Below, in pieces: positions 34,564-42,453 of a DNA stretch of 64,000 bases. Each line of letters begins with the position of its first letter. The stretch's first letter is position 1. Made by a program: the position numbers and the translations under genes. The notes beneath the pieces are model-generated. The model saw only the letters and a list, made by a program, of their open reading frames with translations. It was not told the DNA's origin and did no database searches. The stretch is from UBA2336 sp031395485. GTDB lineage: Bacteria > Bacteroidota > Bacteroidia > Cytophagales > Cyclobacteriaceae. The stretch is taken from NCBI GenBank assembly GCA_031395485.1, contig JANNUS010000008.1, positions 54,461-118,460 on the forward strand, read 5' to 3'.

Positions 34564-35058
34564 GATTTATACTTAAGGTATTTAGTGTTTTTTATTTAAA
34601 AATAAGTAATTAATCAGTCATGAGCGGTCGCAAACTAATACTACTTTTAGTAATAGCTGCTTCTCTCAGGAGTCTTGATAAATGAGCGTTATTATTTATA
34701 GTGAACTACACCGGACTTGCGAAGGAGAAATTTAGATGCTGCCCTACTGTCAATCGACACCCGAACACTACCACTCATTCCGGTAACGTGGGATGAAATA
34801 GAAAAGAATGGCATCTCAACACAAGGAATATTTAAACTCATTGTCCTTGATGTCTTCTGGTCGAAGTGATGTAAAAAATATGCCCGTCATTTCGAAGAAG
34901 CGAACTGAGTCTTTCAATTTGGTGAAATATGTAAAGCGACTGAGAAATCCCTTTTGTAGAGAGGTTTGAGGAGTTGGAGCCTGTTTTCGAGCATAGTTGA
35001 TGATTTCATATAAACATATTCCCTAAAATTGTTATTTTTAACAAAAAAAGGAAACAAA
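34564..35058. other. Gap of about 495 bases between the MBL gene and the AbiE pair
   Basis: A half copy of the palindromic repeat lies at about 34885-34962 (CGTCATTTCGAAGAAGCGAAC, then GCGACTGAGAAATCCC), with a stray right end TCGAAGTGATG just before it at 34861. A 54-codon open frame without start (34705-34869) reads like coding text (RTLPLIPVTWDEIEKNGIS) but matches nothing I know; it may be a gene remnant. No RNA gene is seen. Confidence 0.5.
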
Positions 35059-35676
35059 ATGAAATTTCTTGATTTTAAGACCCATTTTGAGCCTTTTAAG
35101 GTTTTCTCTACCCAGGATATTTTGAAGTGGGATGGAGGGTTCGATACGCGCAGGTTAGTGGAGTGGCAGGATAAGAATTACCTGCAAAAAATTATTAATC
35201 GTTGGTATATTTTTTCGGATGTCGTATTAGATCAAAACCTTCTATATTTAATTGCCAATCGGATTTATTCACCCTCATACATATCGTTTGAATCAGCGCT
35301 TTCTTTTTACAACCTGATCCCGGAAGGCGTTTACACCATCACCTCAGCCACTACCCTAAAAACAAAATCGTTCAATACATCGGCAGGTAATTTTGTCTTT
35401 CGCCACATTCGGCCTGAGTTAATGTTTGGATACAAACTTGTGGAAGTTCATGGTCAGCACTATAGGATAGCCGAACCTGAAAAAGTAATATTGGACTATC
35501 TGTATTTAAACACAACGCTTAAAGAGGTCCATGACTTTGAATCTATTCGATTCAATCAGGCTGAGTGTATACTGCAATTACAGGTGAACAAGTTGATGAA
35601 TTACCTTTCTTTGTATAAGAGCAAGGCACTTGAAAAAAGAATAGCAGGTTTTCTTAACATGGCACAGTATGCTTAG
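35059..35676 (+). CDS. AbiEi-like antitoxin / transcriptional regulator
   Basis: A 205-residue protein. The N-terminal winged-helix half contains VFSTQDILKWDGGFDTRRLVEWQ and INRWYIFS (helix-turn-helix with wing). The later half (NRIYSPSYISFESALSFYNL, IPEGVYTITSATTLKT, YRIAEPEKVILDYLYLN) is the AbiEi C-terminal layout. It represses its own operon and neutralises AbiEii in known type IV systems. ATG 35059 is preceded by AAAGGAAA and preferred over a start ten codons upstream. It overlaps the toxin gene by eight bases. Confidence 0.8.
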   Translation: MKFLDFKTHFEPFKVFSTQDILKWDGGFDTRRLVEWQDKNYLQKIINRWYIFSDVVLDQNLLYLIANRIYSPSYISFESALSFYNLIPEGVYTITSATTLKTKSFNTSAGNFVFRHIRPELMFGYKLVEVHGQHYRIAEPEKVILDYLYLNTTLKEVHDFESIRFNQAECILQLQVNKLMNYLSLYKSKALEKRIAGFLNMAQYA

Positions 35677-36451
35677 TGTGAATGAGCTCCTTCAATACTA
35701 CCCTAAGCCGCTTCAGGTTTACAGGGAGTTCATTTTACGGGAGTATTTACAATGCAAGATTCTTCAAATTATTTTTACCACACCAAAGTACAGCAGCAAG
35801 CTTTGTTTTGTGGGTGGTACCTGTCTGCGGATTGTTCATGGAAACAGCAGGTTTTCAGAAGATATTGATTTTGACAATTTGGGTTTGAATGAAGCAGATT
35901 TCCAGGTGCTTTCGGATACGATTAAAAAGGAACTGGAGCGCGAAGGATATGAAGTGGAGATAAAAACCGTTTTAAAGGGAGCCTTTCATTGCTATATTCG
36001 TTTTCCCGGTCTCCTTTTTCAGGAATCATTAACGGGTCACCGGGAGCAAAAGATATTGGTTCAGTTGGATACGGAAGCGCAGCATTTTGATTTTAGTCCT
36101 CAGAAATTCATACTCAATAAATTCGATGTCTTTACGGAGATACCGGTTACACCAAAGGATGTTCTTCTGGCACAGAAGTTTTTTACGGTCTTAAACAGAA
36201 AGCGGTCTAAGGGTAGGGATTTTTTTGACATTGTTTTTTTATTGTCATTAAAGGTTAAGCCGAATTACGATTATCTTCGATTGAAAGTGAATATTGGAGA
36301 GGCCCGGAGTTTGAAAGAAAGAATTCTTGAAACGTGTGCGAAACTCGACATGAAAGCAATGGCAAAGGATGTATCTCCATTTCTTTTTAATCCTGCGGAT
36401 TCAAAAAAAATTGAACTTTTTGAACAGTACATCAGTCAGGTTGAGTTATAA
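35669..36451 (+). CDS. AbiEii-like nucleotidyltransferase toxin
   Basis: A 260-residue protein of the AbiEii/AbiGii nucleotidyltransferase family. The signature FVGGTCLRIVHGNSRFSEDI spans residues 47-66, with metal-binding acids D65 and D67 in EDIDFD, and the second part KGRDFFDIVFLLSLK matches the conserved R-D-x-x-D motif. In characterised relatives this toxin adds nucleotides to RNA and mediates phage abortive infection. The partner regulator lies directly upstream with an eight-base overlap. The pair splits two polysaccharide gene groups. Confidence 0.88.
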   Translation: MLSVNELLQYYPKPLQVYREFILREYLQCKILQIIFTTPKYSSKLCFVGGTCLRIVHGNSRFSEDIDFDNLGLNEADFQVLSDTIKKELEREGYEVEIKTVLKGAFHCYIRFPGLLFQESLTGHREQKILVQLDTEAQHFDFSPQKFILNKFDVFTEIPVTPKDVLLAQKFFTVLNRKRSKGRDFFDIVFLLSLKVKPNYDYLRLKVNIGEARSLKERILETCAKLDMKAMAKDVSPFLFNPADSKKIELFEQYISQVEL

Positions 36452-36476
36452 GAAAAGTTAGTTGAATTTGATAAAC

Positions 36477-37685
36477 ATGAAAATCCCCTTCTCTCCGCCC
36501 TACATTGATGAAGATGTAAAGCGCGAAGTACTCGATACGCTCAACAGCGGCTGGATTACTTCTGGCCCTAGAGTGCTGGAATTGGAAAAATTGATTGCAC
36601 AGCAAGTAGGTTTGGAACATGTTGCCTGTTGCAATTCAGCAACCTCGGGATTGATGCTGCTCTTGCATTGGTATGGTGTAACGCGTGGCGATGAAGTGAT
36701 TATACCCGCCTATACGTATGCTGCCACGGCCCTGGTAGTAATGCACCTGGGCGCTAAACCTGTGTTGGTTGATTGCGGTCCCGACTTCAACATGGATGTG
36801 ACTCAGCTTCGTAAGAAGATCACGACAAATACTAAAGTGATTATTCCGGTAGACATTGCCGGCTGGCCTTGTGATTACAAGCAGATCAATGAAATTATTA
36901 ACAAGCCAGAGGTGCGAAAACTATTTGCTCCTAAAACGGAAACCCAAAAGCAGCTAGGCCGCATTATGGTACTTTCTGATGCTGCTCATTCTATTGGAGC
37001 GTTTTATAATGGAAAACAAATGGGCCATGGGGCCGACCTCACCGTATTTTCTTTCCATGCTGTAAAAAATGTTACCACTGCCGAGGGGGGCGCGATGTGC
37101 ATGAACCTTCCACAAGGGTTTGATAATGCAGCAGTTTATAAAACACTGAAGCTTTGGTCACTCAATGGGCAAACTAAAGATGCCATGGCAAAGACACAAG
37201 GTGCAGGATGGAAGTACGATATTATCTACCCCGGATTTAAAATGAACATGCCGGATATCTGTGCAGCGATCGGTCTGGCCCAATTGCGAAAATATCAGGC
37301 AACAATTTTACCGGAAAGGAAAAGGGTATTTGATCTATATTCAACATTATTTTCAGAATATACCTGGGCTGAATTACCTCCCATAAATACAATAGACAAA
37401 AAATCATCGTATCACTTGTTCGCCTTGCGGATCAAAAAGATATCTGAGCAACAGCGTGATAAAATGATTGATGTAATTACAGCGGAAGGCGTTTCCGTCA
37501 ATGTACATTTTCAGCCGTTGCCCTTGCTAACAGTATTTAAAGAACGAGGCTATACCATAGCAGACTATCCTGTTGCTTATGATGCTTATAGCCGGGAGAT
37601 TTCATTACCAATCTATCCGGAATTGGATGCTGAAAAGATTAATTACATTGTTGATGCTGTTGTAAAAGCATATCAGCACGTATAA
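36477..37685 (+). CDS. DegT/DnrJ/EryC1-family nucleotide-sugar aminotransferase
   Basis: A 402-residue PLP enzyme. The N-terminus FSPPYIDEDVKREVLDTLNS and the SGWITSGPRV block are typical; the PLP lysine is in FSFHAVKNVTTAEGGAM, the Asp in LSDAAHSIGA, and GFKMNMPDICAAIGLAQL closes the active site. It transfers an amino group to a keto-sugar nucleotide. ATG 36477 is preferred to the in-frame TTG at 36462. It follows the AbiE pair by 25 bases and is separated from wecB by a repeat array. It differs from the second aminotransferase at 42454. Confidence 0.9.
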   Translation: MKIPFSPPYIDEDVKREVLDTLNSGWITSGPRVLELEKLIAQQVGLEHVACCNSATSGLMLLLHWYGVTRGDEVIIPAYTYAATALVVMHLGAKPVLVDCGPDFNMDVTQLRKKITTNTKVIIPVDIAGWPCDYKQINEIINKPEVRKLFAPKTETQKQLGRIMVLSDAAHSIGAFYNGKQMGHGADLTVFSFHAVKNVTTAEGGAMCMNLPQGFDNAAVYKTLKLWSLNGQTKDAMAKTQGAGWKYDIIYPGFKMNMPDICAAIGLAQLRKYQATILPERKRVFDLYSTLFSEYTWAELPPINTIDKKSSYHLFALRIKKISEQQRDKMIDVITAEGVSVNVHFQPLPLLTVFKERGYTIADYPVAYDAYSREISLPIYPELDAEKINYIVDAVVKAYQHV

Positions 37686-37707
37686 AAAGAAACCTTAAAA
37701 AAGAAAC

Positions 37708-38141
37708 CGTCACTTCGAAGAAGCGAACCGGGTTAGGGAACCCGTCACTTTGAAGGAGTACCTGTTCTTTTAAATTTAACATGAATTTTGATCGACTGAA
37801 AAGTCCCCTTATCGCGGACTTCTAAGAGGGGACTTCTCACTACACTGCGTTTCGTTCGAAGTGACGTGTAAAAAAAGAAACCGTCACTTCGAAGAAGCGA
37901 ACTGGGTTTTATAATTTAGTACTAAAAGTAAATGCGACTGAGAAGTCCCCTTATTGCGGACTTCTCATGAGGGGACTTCTCACTCAACTGCGTTTCGTTC
38001 GAAGTGACGTGAAAAAAAAGAAACCGTCACTTCGAAGAAGCGAACCGGTTTTTACAATTTAGTGCTAAAAGTAATGCGACTGAGAAGTCCCCTTATTGCG
38101 GACTTCTCATGAGGGGACTTCTCACTGCGTTCGAAGTGACG
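37708..38141. repeat. Tandem array of three palindromic elements plus a stub
   Basis: After a stub at 37708-37740 there are units at 37743-37866, 37882-38009 and 38025-38141. The last two are closely similar, with perfect 12-base ends CGTCACTTCGAA / TTCGAAGTGACG and inner arms GAGAAGTCCCCT / AGGGGACTTCTC. Linkers are A-rich (GTGAAAAAAAAGAAAC). This non-coding array fills most of the 541 bases between the aminotransferase and wecB; 38142-38232 shows nothing further. Confidence 0.88.
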
Positions 38142-38232
38142 TAAAAAAATAATATTGACACTTCAAGTCCCTCCCTAAGGACATTGCCTATCAAATGCTA
38201 AATTGCTTCAGAATTTATAATTCATCGTGTCA

Positions 38233-39309
38233 ATGAAAATCGTAACCGTAATCGGTGCCAGGCCACAGTTTATAAAAGCAGCAACAGTCTCGCGTGTTTT
38301 GCAGTCGAAGCAAGTGCAAGAGGTTATTGTTCATACTGGTCAGCATTACGACAGTAACATGTCGGATATATTTTTTGAGGAGATGGCCATTCCTAAGCCC
38401 GATCATTTTCTTAATATTAGTGGGCTTTCGCATGGCGCCATGACAGGCCAAATGATTGAAAAAATTGAAGCGGTACTCATAAACGAAAAACCGGATACTG
38501 TATTGGTGTACGGAGATACTAACTCAACGTTAGCCGGTGCATTGGCCGCGTCAAAATTACACATACCGATTGCCCATGTTGAAGCCGGTTTGCGGAGTTT
38601 TAATAATCGTATGCCGGAAGAGATAAACCGGATCATTACCGACAGGATCAGCAGTAAATTGTATTGTCCTACCGAGACGGCTGTTAAAAATTTAAAGCGT
38701 GAAGGATTTGATCATATCGCTTGTGAAATTTTATTAACGGGTGATGTAATGTTTGATGCGGCATTATTTTATAGTGCGCGTTCAGAGCAGTATCCAACAT
38801 TGAAAAAATTTGGACTCACTTCAGGAAATTACTTTCTCGCTACAATTCATCGGGCGGAAAATACCGATGAGCCCGATAACCTTCGCGAAATCATGATGGC
38901 GCTCAATCAGTTGCATGAGCAATTTCCAGTGGTGCTGCCGTTGCATCCACGCACAAAAAAGATACTTGCCGATCGAAACATTCCGGTAGCGGTTTCTGTC
39001 ATTGACCCGGTTGGATATTTTGATATGCTCAATTTAATTAAAGGTGCGAAGATGGTGTTGACCGATAGTGGCGGACTTCAGAAGGAAGCCTATTTCTTCC
39101 AAAAATTTTGTGTGACCATGCGTGATCAGACGGAGTGGGTGGAGTTGGTAGAAGGGAATTTTAATGTACTCACAGGAGCTGATCAACGTAAAATCCTCCA
39201 TGCTGTAAAAGAATTTTCAACGCGAAGCTTTGCATCAAAAACAAGGTTGTATGGTGAGGGCGATGCTGCCACGCGTATTGTAGAGAATCTTATCCAACAA
39301 CGAAAATGA
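38233..39309 (+). CDS. wecB: UDP-N-acetylglucosamine 2-epimerase (non-hydrolysing)
   Basis: A 358-residue GT-B-like epimerase interconverting UDP-GlcNAc and UDP-ManNAc. Motifs are clear: VIGARPQFIKAA, VHTGQHYDSNMSD, VYGDTNSTLAGALAA, HVEAGLRSFNNRMPEEINR, ATIHRAENTD and TDSGGLQKEAYF, in family order and length. An upstream GTG (38227) is in frame, but ATG 38233 is preferred. It overlaps the first sugar-transferase gene by four bases (ATGA), so the two are cotranslated. The product would feed ManNAc or its derivatives to the glycan. Confidence 0.93.
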   Translation: MKIVTVIGARPQFIKAATVSRVLQSKQVQEVIVHTGQHYDSNMSDIFFEEMAIPKPDHFLNISGLSHGAMTGQMIEKIEAVLINEKPDTVLVYGDTNSTLAGALAASKLHIPIAHVEAGLRSFNNRMPEEINRIITDRISSKLYCPTETAVKNLKREGFDHIACEILLTGDVMFDAALFYSARSEQYPTLKKFGLTSGNYFLATIHRAENTDEPDNLREIMMALNQLHEQFPVVLPLHPRTKKILADRNIPVAVSVIDPVGYFDMLNLIKGAKMVLTDSGGLQKEAYFFQKFCVTMRDQTEWVELVEGNFNVLTGADQRKILHAVKEFSTRSFASKTRLYGEGDAATRIVENLIQQRK

Positions 39310-39896
39310 TAAAGCGTTCGTTTGATTGGGTTGCTTCACTCGTTGGACTAGTCTTATTGCTTCCTGTTTTTTTTATTGTCGGGGTGTTTATCAAGTTGGA
39401 TTCTTCCGGACCGGTATTTTATTTACAGGAAAGAGTTGGAAGGAATAAGAAACTCTTCAAGCTTTTTAAATTCAGGACCATGCACATACATGCCGATAAA
39501 CTCACTGCAATTACAGTAGGTGCTCGCGATCCTCGGATTACCCGTGTTGGTTTATTCCTCCGAAAATTTAAACTTGATGAGTTACCGCAACTCATCAATG
39601 TGTTCAAAGGTGAAATGAGTTTAGTAGGTCCCCGCCCGGAATTGGAGAAATTTGTAAAGTTGTACGATTCGGATCAACTCCAGGTAATTAGGGTGAAGCC
39701 GGGGATTACCGATTATGCCTCTATTCAATTCAGAAATGAGAATCAATTACTGGAGGGTAAGGACGATCCGATTGATTTTTATACTCGGGAGATTATGCCG
39801 GTAAAACTTAAATTGAATCTGGAGTACATTCAAGCACAATCCTTTTGGGTTGACCTGAAAATTATTTTCAAGACTGTATTTTCAATCTTCAAATAA
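39306..39896 (+). CDS. Initiating sugar transferase, PglC/WcaJ-like phosphoglycosyl transferase (first copy)
   Basis: A 196-residue monotopic phosphoglycosyl transferase. One N-terminal membrane helix (VASLVGLVLLLPVFFIVGVF) is followed by YLQERVGRNKKLFKLFKFRT, the Asp-Glu dyad in FKLDELPQLINVF and GEMSLVGPRPE. It transfers a phospho-sugar from a UDP-sugar to undecaprenyl phosphate, the first membrane step of glycan assembly. The size is that of the short PglC form, not the polyprenyl-anchored long form. It overlaps wecB by four bases. A half repeat (39901-39958) separates it from a second copy. Confidence 0.92.
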   Translation: MIKRSFDWVASLVGLVLLLPVFFIVGVFIKLDSSGPVFYLQERVGRNKKLFKLFKFRTMHIHADKLTAITVGARDPRITRVGLFLRKFKLDELPQLINVFKGEMSLVGPRPELEKFVKLYDSDQLQVIRVKPGITDYASIQFRNENQLLEGKDDPIDFYTREIMPVKLKLNLEYIQAQSFWVDLKIIFKTVFSIFK

Positions 39897-39900
39897 TAAC

Positions 39901-39958
39901 CGTCATTTCGAGTGAGTAACGATGATATTTGGTACGATCGAGAAATCTCCAAATAGAG
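39901..39958. repeat. Half palindromic element between the two sugar transferases
   Basis: CGTCATTTCGAGTGAGTAAC followed by CGAGAAATCTCCAAATAGAG is the left half of the family unit; no right arm follows and the next gene starts at 39963. Confidence 0.65.
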
Positions 39959-39962
39959 AGCC

Positions 39963-40550
39963 ATGAATCAATTTTATCTACACTATGGAAAACGGATATT
40001 CGACCTGATTCTGGTTATAGCAATCCTTGTTACCTTTTCATGGCTGTTTCTTCTTATTACTTTCTGCTATTGTATCACGTGGAAGTTTCCAATATTTTTT
40101 CTCCAGCCCCGTATCGGAAAGAAGAGTGTTTCCTTTATCATGTATAAATTTAGAACACTGTCAACTCAGGAAGAGAAGGCTCTTCAAGAAAGACGTTTTA
40201 GGTTGGGTGATTTTTTACGTGCTACAAACCTGGATGAGTTGCCACAACTCTGGAATGTGCTGAAAGGTGAAATGTCCTTGATCGGACCAAGGCCCTTACC
40301 GATGGAGTACCTTCCATTGTTTAAGGATGAAGAAAAGAAAAGGTTGGAAGTACGACCGGGTGTAACAGGCTGGACGCAAATAAAAGAAAGGCATTCCATT
40401 GCCTGGCAGGAAAAATTTAAATTGGATACGTATTACGTGGATCACCTTTCTTTTTTTCTTGACCTGAAAATTCTTCTGAAGACTATTGTACTGATTTTCT
40501 CTTTCCGCAAGGATGTTTCATTGGAGGAAGAAAAATTTACGGGAAATTAA
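39963..40550 (+). CDS. Initiating sugar transferase, PglC/WcaJ-like phosphoglycosyl transferase (second copy)
   Basis: A 195-residue protein of the same family as its neighbour but diverged. The N-terminal helix ILVTFSWLFLLITFCYCI is followed by LQPRIGKKSVSFIMYKFRT, the dyad in ATNLDELPQLWNV and GEMSLIGPRPLPMEYLP. VRPGVTGWTQIKERHSIAW resembles the PglC C-terminal region better than the first copy does. Two initiating enzymes in tandem suggest two glycans, or two different first sugars, from one locus. A repeat element follows, before the acetyltransferase. Confidence 0.9.
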   Translation: MNQFYLHYGKRIFDLILVIAILVTFSWLFLLITFCYCITWKFPIFFLQPRIGKKSVSFIMYKFRTLSTQEEKALQERRFRLGDFLRATNLDELPQLWNVLKGEMSLIGPRPLPMEYLPLFKDEEKKRLEVRPGVTGWTQIKERHSIAWQEKFKLDTYYVDHLSFFLDLKILLKTIVLIFSFRKDVSLEEEKFTGN

Positions 40551-40560
40551 AATCTACAAC

Positions 40561-40734
40561 CGTCACCTCGAAGGAGCAACCTAAAACAAACCGTCACTTC
40601 GATGGAGGAACCTAAGCAACTAATTTACCAGGTAAGTCAAACGACTGAGAAGTCCCCTAAGGGTTAGGTGAATTCTTGGATAAGGGGACTTCTCACTCCC
40701 ACACGCCATCACACAGCCGCCATTCGAAGTGACG
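40561..40734. repeat. Palindromic element with an extra left arm
   Basis: A left-arm stub CGTCACCTCGAAGGAGCAAC at 40561 is followed by a full 143-base unit at 40592-40734 ending ATTCGAAGTGACG, with inner GAGAAGTCCCCT / AGGGGACTTCTC. The frame of the next gene could be extended into this element, which is repeat text and not protein. Confidence 0.82.
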
Positions 40735-40766
40735 TCTATAATAATCGACCTTTCAAAATATACCGT

Positions 40767-40774
40767 TAGATTTG
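40767..40774 (+). promoter_or_regulatory. -7 element TAGATTTG upstream of the PglD-like gene
   Basis: An exact TAnnTTTG match lies 38 bases before the ATG at 40813, directly after a palindromic repeat. No clear -33 TTTG is seen at normal spacing. It would give the acetyltransferase-exosortase-aminotransferase genes their own promoter. Confidence 0.4.
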
Positions 40775-40812
40775 GGTATGAAAAGAACTGCTTCATTCGT
40801 ATATGGCCTAAG

Positions 40813-41463
40813 ATGACAGATAGTATTAAAGATATTGCCATTATTGGTGCCGGAGGACTTGGAAAGGAAACTGCAGTGCTAATCCATCAAATCAACCAGC
40901 AGTCTTTGAAATGGAATGTAGTAGGCTTCTACGATGATGCCATGCCGGTAGGGCAAAAGATTGCGGGTCATTTGGTATTAGGGAAGGTTAATGAGTTAAA
41001 TAATATTGATTACCCTCTCCATGTGATGGTGGCGATCGGTGACCCTGTTGTAAAAAAGAAAGTAATTGATCAGTTATCAAATCGTCACCTTCATTTTCCA
41101 ATTCTCATTCATCCATCGGCCATTGTGGGATTAAATGTTAATGTGGGTGTGGGGTCATTAATTACTGCTGGTTGTCGCCTCACGGTTGATATCGAAATTG
41201 GAAGACACGTGCTACTAAACCTGAATACCACGGTGGGTCATGATGTTGTGGTGGGTGACTTCTCATCCATAATGCCCGGTGTACATCTTTCCGGGTATGT
41301 AAAGATTGGTGAATCAGTATTAATTGGAACTGGAGCTTCTGTATTGCAACAAATTAGCATTGGTGATCACGCAACAGTTGGGGCAGGTGCAGTGGTGAAT
41401 AAATCGGTGAAAGAAAATCTAACCGTTGCCGGTGTACCGGCTCGATCAATATTCAAAAAATGA
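40813..41463 (+). CDS. PglD/NeuD-like sugar O/N-acetyltransferase
   Basis: A 216-residue two-domain protein. The N-terminal Rossmann-like part has IAIIGAGGLGKETAVLI, and the C-terminal left-handed beta helix has hexapeptides such as SLITAGCRLTVDIEIGRHV with the catalytic His in TTVGHDVVVGDFS, ending AGVPARSIFKK. The family N-acetylates UDP-4-amino-sugars (PglD) or acts on sialic acids (NeuD). With the aminotransferase and dehydratase genes nearby, PglD chemistry is more likely. ATG 40813 is preferred because the longer frame starts in a repeat. It overlaps the exosortase gene by four bases. Confidence 0.85.
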   Translation: MTDSIKDIAIIGAGGLGKETAVLIHQINQQSLKWNVVGFYDDAMPVGQKIAGHLVLGKVNELNNIDYPLHVMVAIGDPVVKKKVIDQLSNRHLHFPILIHPSAIVGLNVNVGVGSLITAGCRLTVDIEIGRHVLLNLNTTVGHDVVVGDFSSIMPGVHLSGYVKIGESVLIGTGASVLQQISIGDHATVGAGAVVNKSVKENLTVAGVPARSIFKK

Positions 41464-42008
41464 AGGAGCTCAAACCAGCATTTCGTTTCCTAACAATCTT
41501 TGTGGGTTTGTATCTGGGTATGAATGTTATTTACGGACTTTGGATATCATCGTATAATCACATGGTAGATCCCTTTACAATCACCGTAACCAAACACTCA
41601 GCCTCACTTTTAAATTTTCTGGGCGAAGAAACATCTACCAAACTAAAAACAAATACAGCAGCTATTTCAATTATGAATTCTTCAGGCGTTTCCATAAGTG
41701 TATTTGAGGGTTGCAACGGTATCAATGTTATGATTGTATTCGTGGCTTTCCTTTTTGCGTTTGGTGGACAACGGAAGAAAATAATCTGGTTTCTTCCGTT
41801 GGGAATAATCATCATCTATCTCGCTAATCTTATTCGGGTGATGACGCTATATTACGTTGCGGAGTATTGGGCAACATATTTCTACTATGTGCACAAATAT
41901 GTGCTAACTGCCTTTCTGTATTTGATTGTCTTTGCCTTGTGGTGGGTGTGGATTGAAAAGGTGAGTGCTATTTCGCTGAAGCGCGTGCTTGCAAACAAAC
42001 AATCATGA
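41460..42008 (+). CDS. xrtF: Exosortase family protein XrtF
   Basis: A 182-residue multi-helix membrane protein. The exosortase catalytic residues are in place: Cys 85 in FEGCNGINVMIVF, Arg 126 in YLANLIRVMTLYY and His 145 in FYYVHKYVLTAFLY. The short length and motif wording match the Bacteroidota XrtF type. Exosortases are transpeptidase-like enzymes thought to cut C-terminal sorting signals and transfer the protein to surface polymer. The substrate of XrtF is not established to my knowledge. It overlaps both the PglD-like gene and its partner by four bases. Confidence 0.9.
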   Translation: MKELKPAFRFLTIFVGLYLGMNVIYGLWISSYNHMVDPFTITVTKHSASLLNFLGEETSTKLKTNTAAISIMNSSGVSISVFEGCNGINVMIVFVAFLFAFGGQRKKIIWFLPLGIIIIYLANLIRVMTLYYVAEYWATYFYYVHKYVLTAFLYLIVFALWWVWIEKVSAISLKRVLANKQS

Positions 42009-42430
42009 AGAGGTATTTCCTGATATCTCTTTTTATGATCATCCTGCTGATGGTCTATCTTTTTCAGCGAATTAGTTATGCATCATTAATGAATGAGTGG
42101 TTGCCGGAGGCTCTTCAAGTTGTAAACCCGAATACGATTTTCATCCTAAACAAGACTGTTCGATTGGTGCTGAATGATCTTGCCTGTATGATTTTTATTT
42201 ATGCGGTTTTTCAGAAACAGGTTTACCTGAAGGCATCCTTTTATCTTTTTCTGGCGGAGCTATTGGTAATGCTTCCCGTTTATTTATTTATGAAACTATA
42301 TTTTGAAGGCACGTCTGAACTATCTTCACCGTTACTTTCGCAAATCCATAGGTTGATCGTTAATCCGTTGCTGATGTTTTTGCTTATGATGGGTTTTGTG
42401 TATCAGCGCTTGATGTATAAAAAAACCTAA
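42005..42430 (+). CDS. Exosortase F system-associated membrane protein
   Basis: A 141-residue protein with about four hydrophobic helices: LISLFMIILLMVYLF, LNDLACMIFIYAVF, FYLFLAELLVMLPVYLF and a last one near 125. ISYASLMNEWLPEALQ lies in the first loop, and LLSQIHRLIVNPLLMFLLMM resembles the conserved H-R-x-x-x-NP ending of the XrtF companion family. It starts inside the xrtF stop codon (ATGA) and is always expected beside xrtF. Its role is unknown. Confidence 0.82.
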   Translation: MKRYFLISLFMIILLMVYLFQRISYASLMNEWLPEALQVVNPNTIFILNKTVRLVLNDLACMIFIYAVFQKQVYLKASFYLFLAELLVMLPVYLFMKLYFEGTSELSSPLLSQIHRLIVNPLLMFLLMMGFVYQRLMYKKT

Positions 42431-42453
42431 CTTAGTATTTAGTATAACCTACA

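Noticed and set aside
34705..34869. Open stretch of 54 codons with protein-like wording before the AbiE pair
   Set aside because: No start codon and no recognisable family; kept only as a note in the gap description.
40729..40812. N-terminal extension of the PglD-like gene by 28 codons
   Set aside because: It begins inside a palindromic repeat and spans the TAGATTTG promoter word; the family N-terminus fits ATG 40813.
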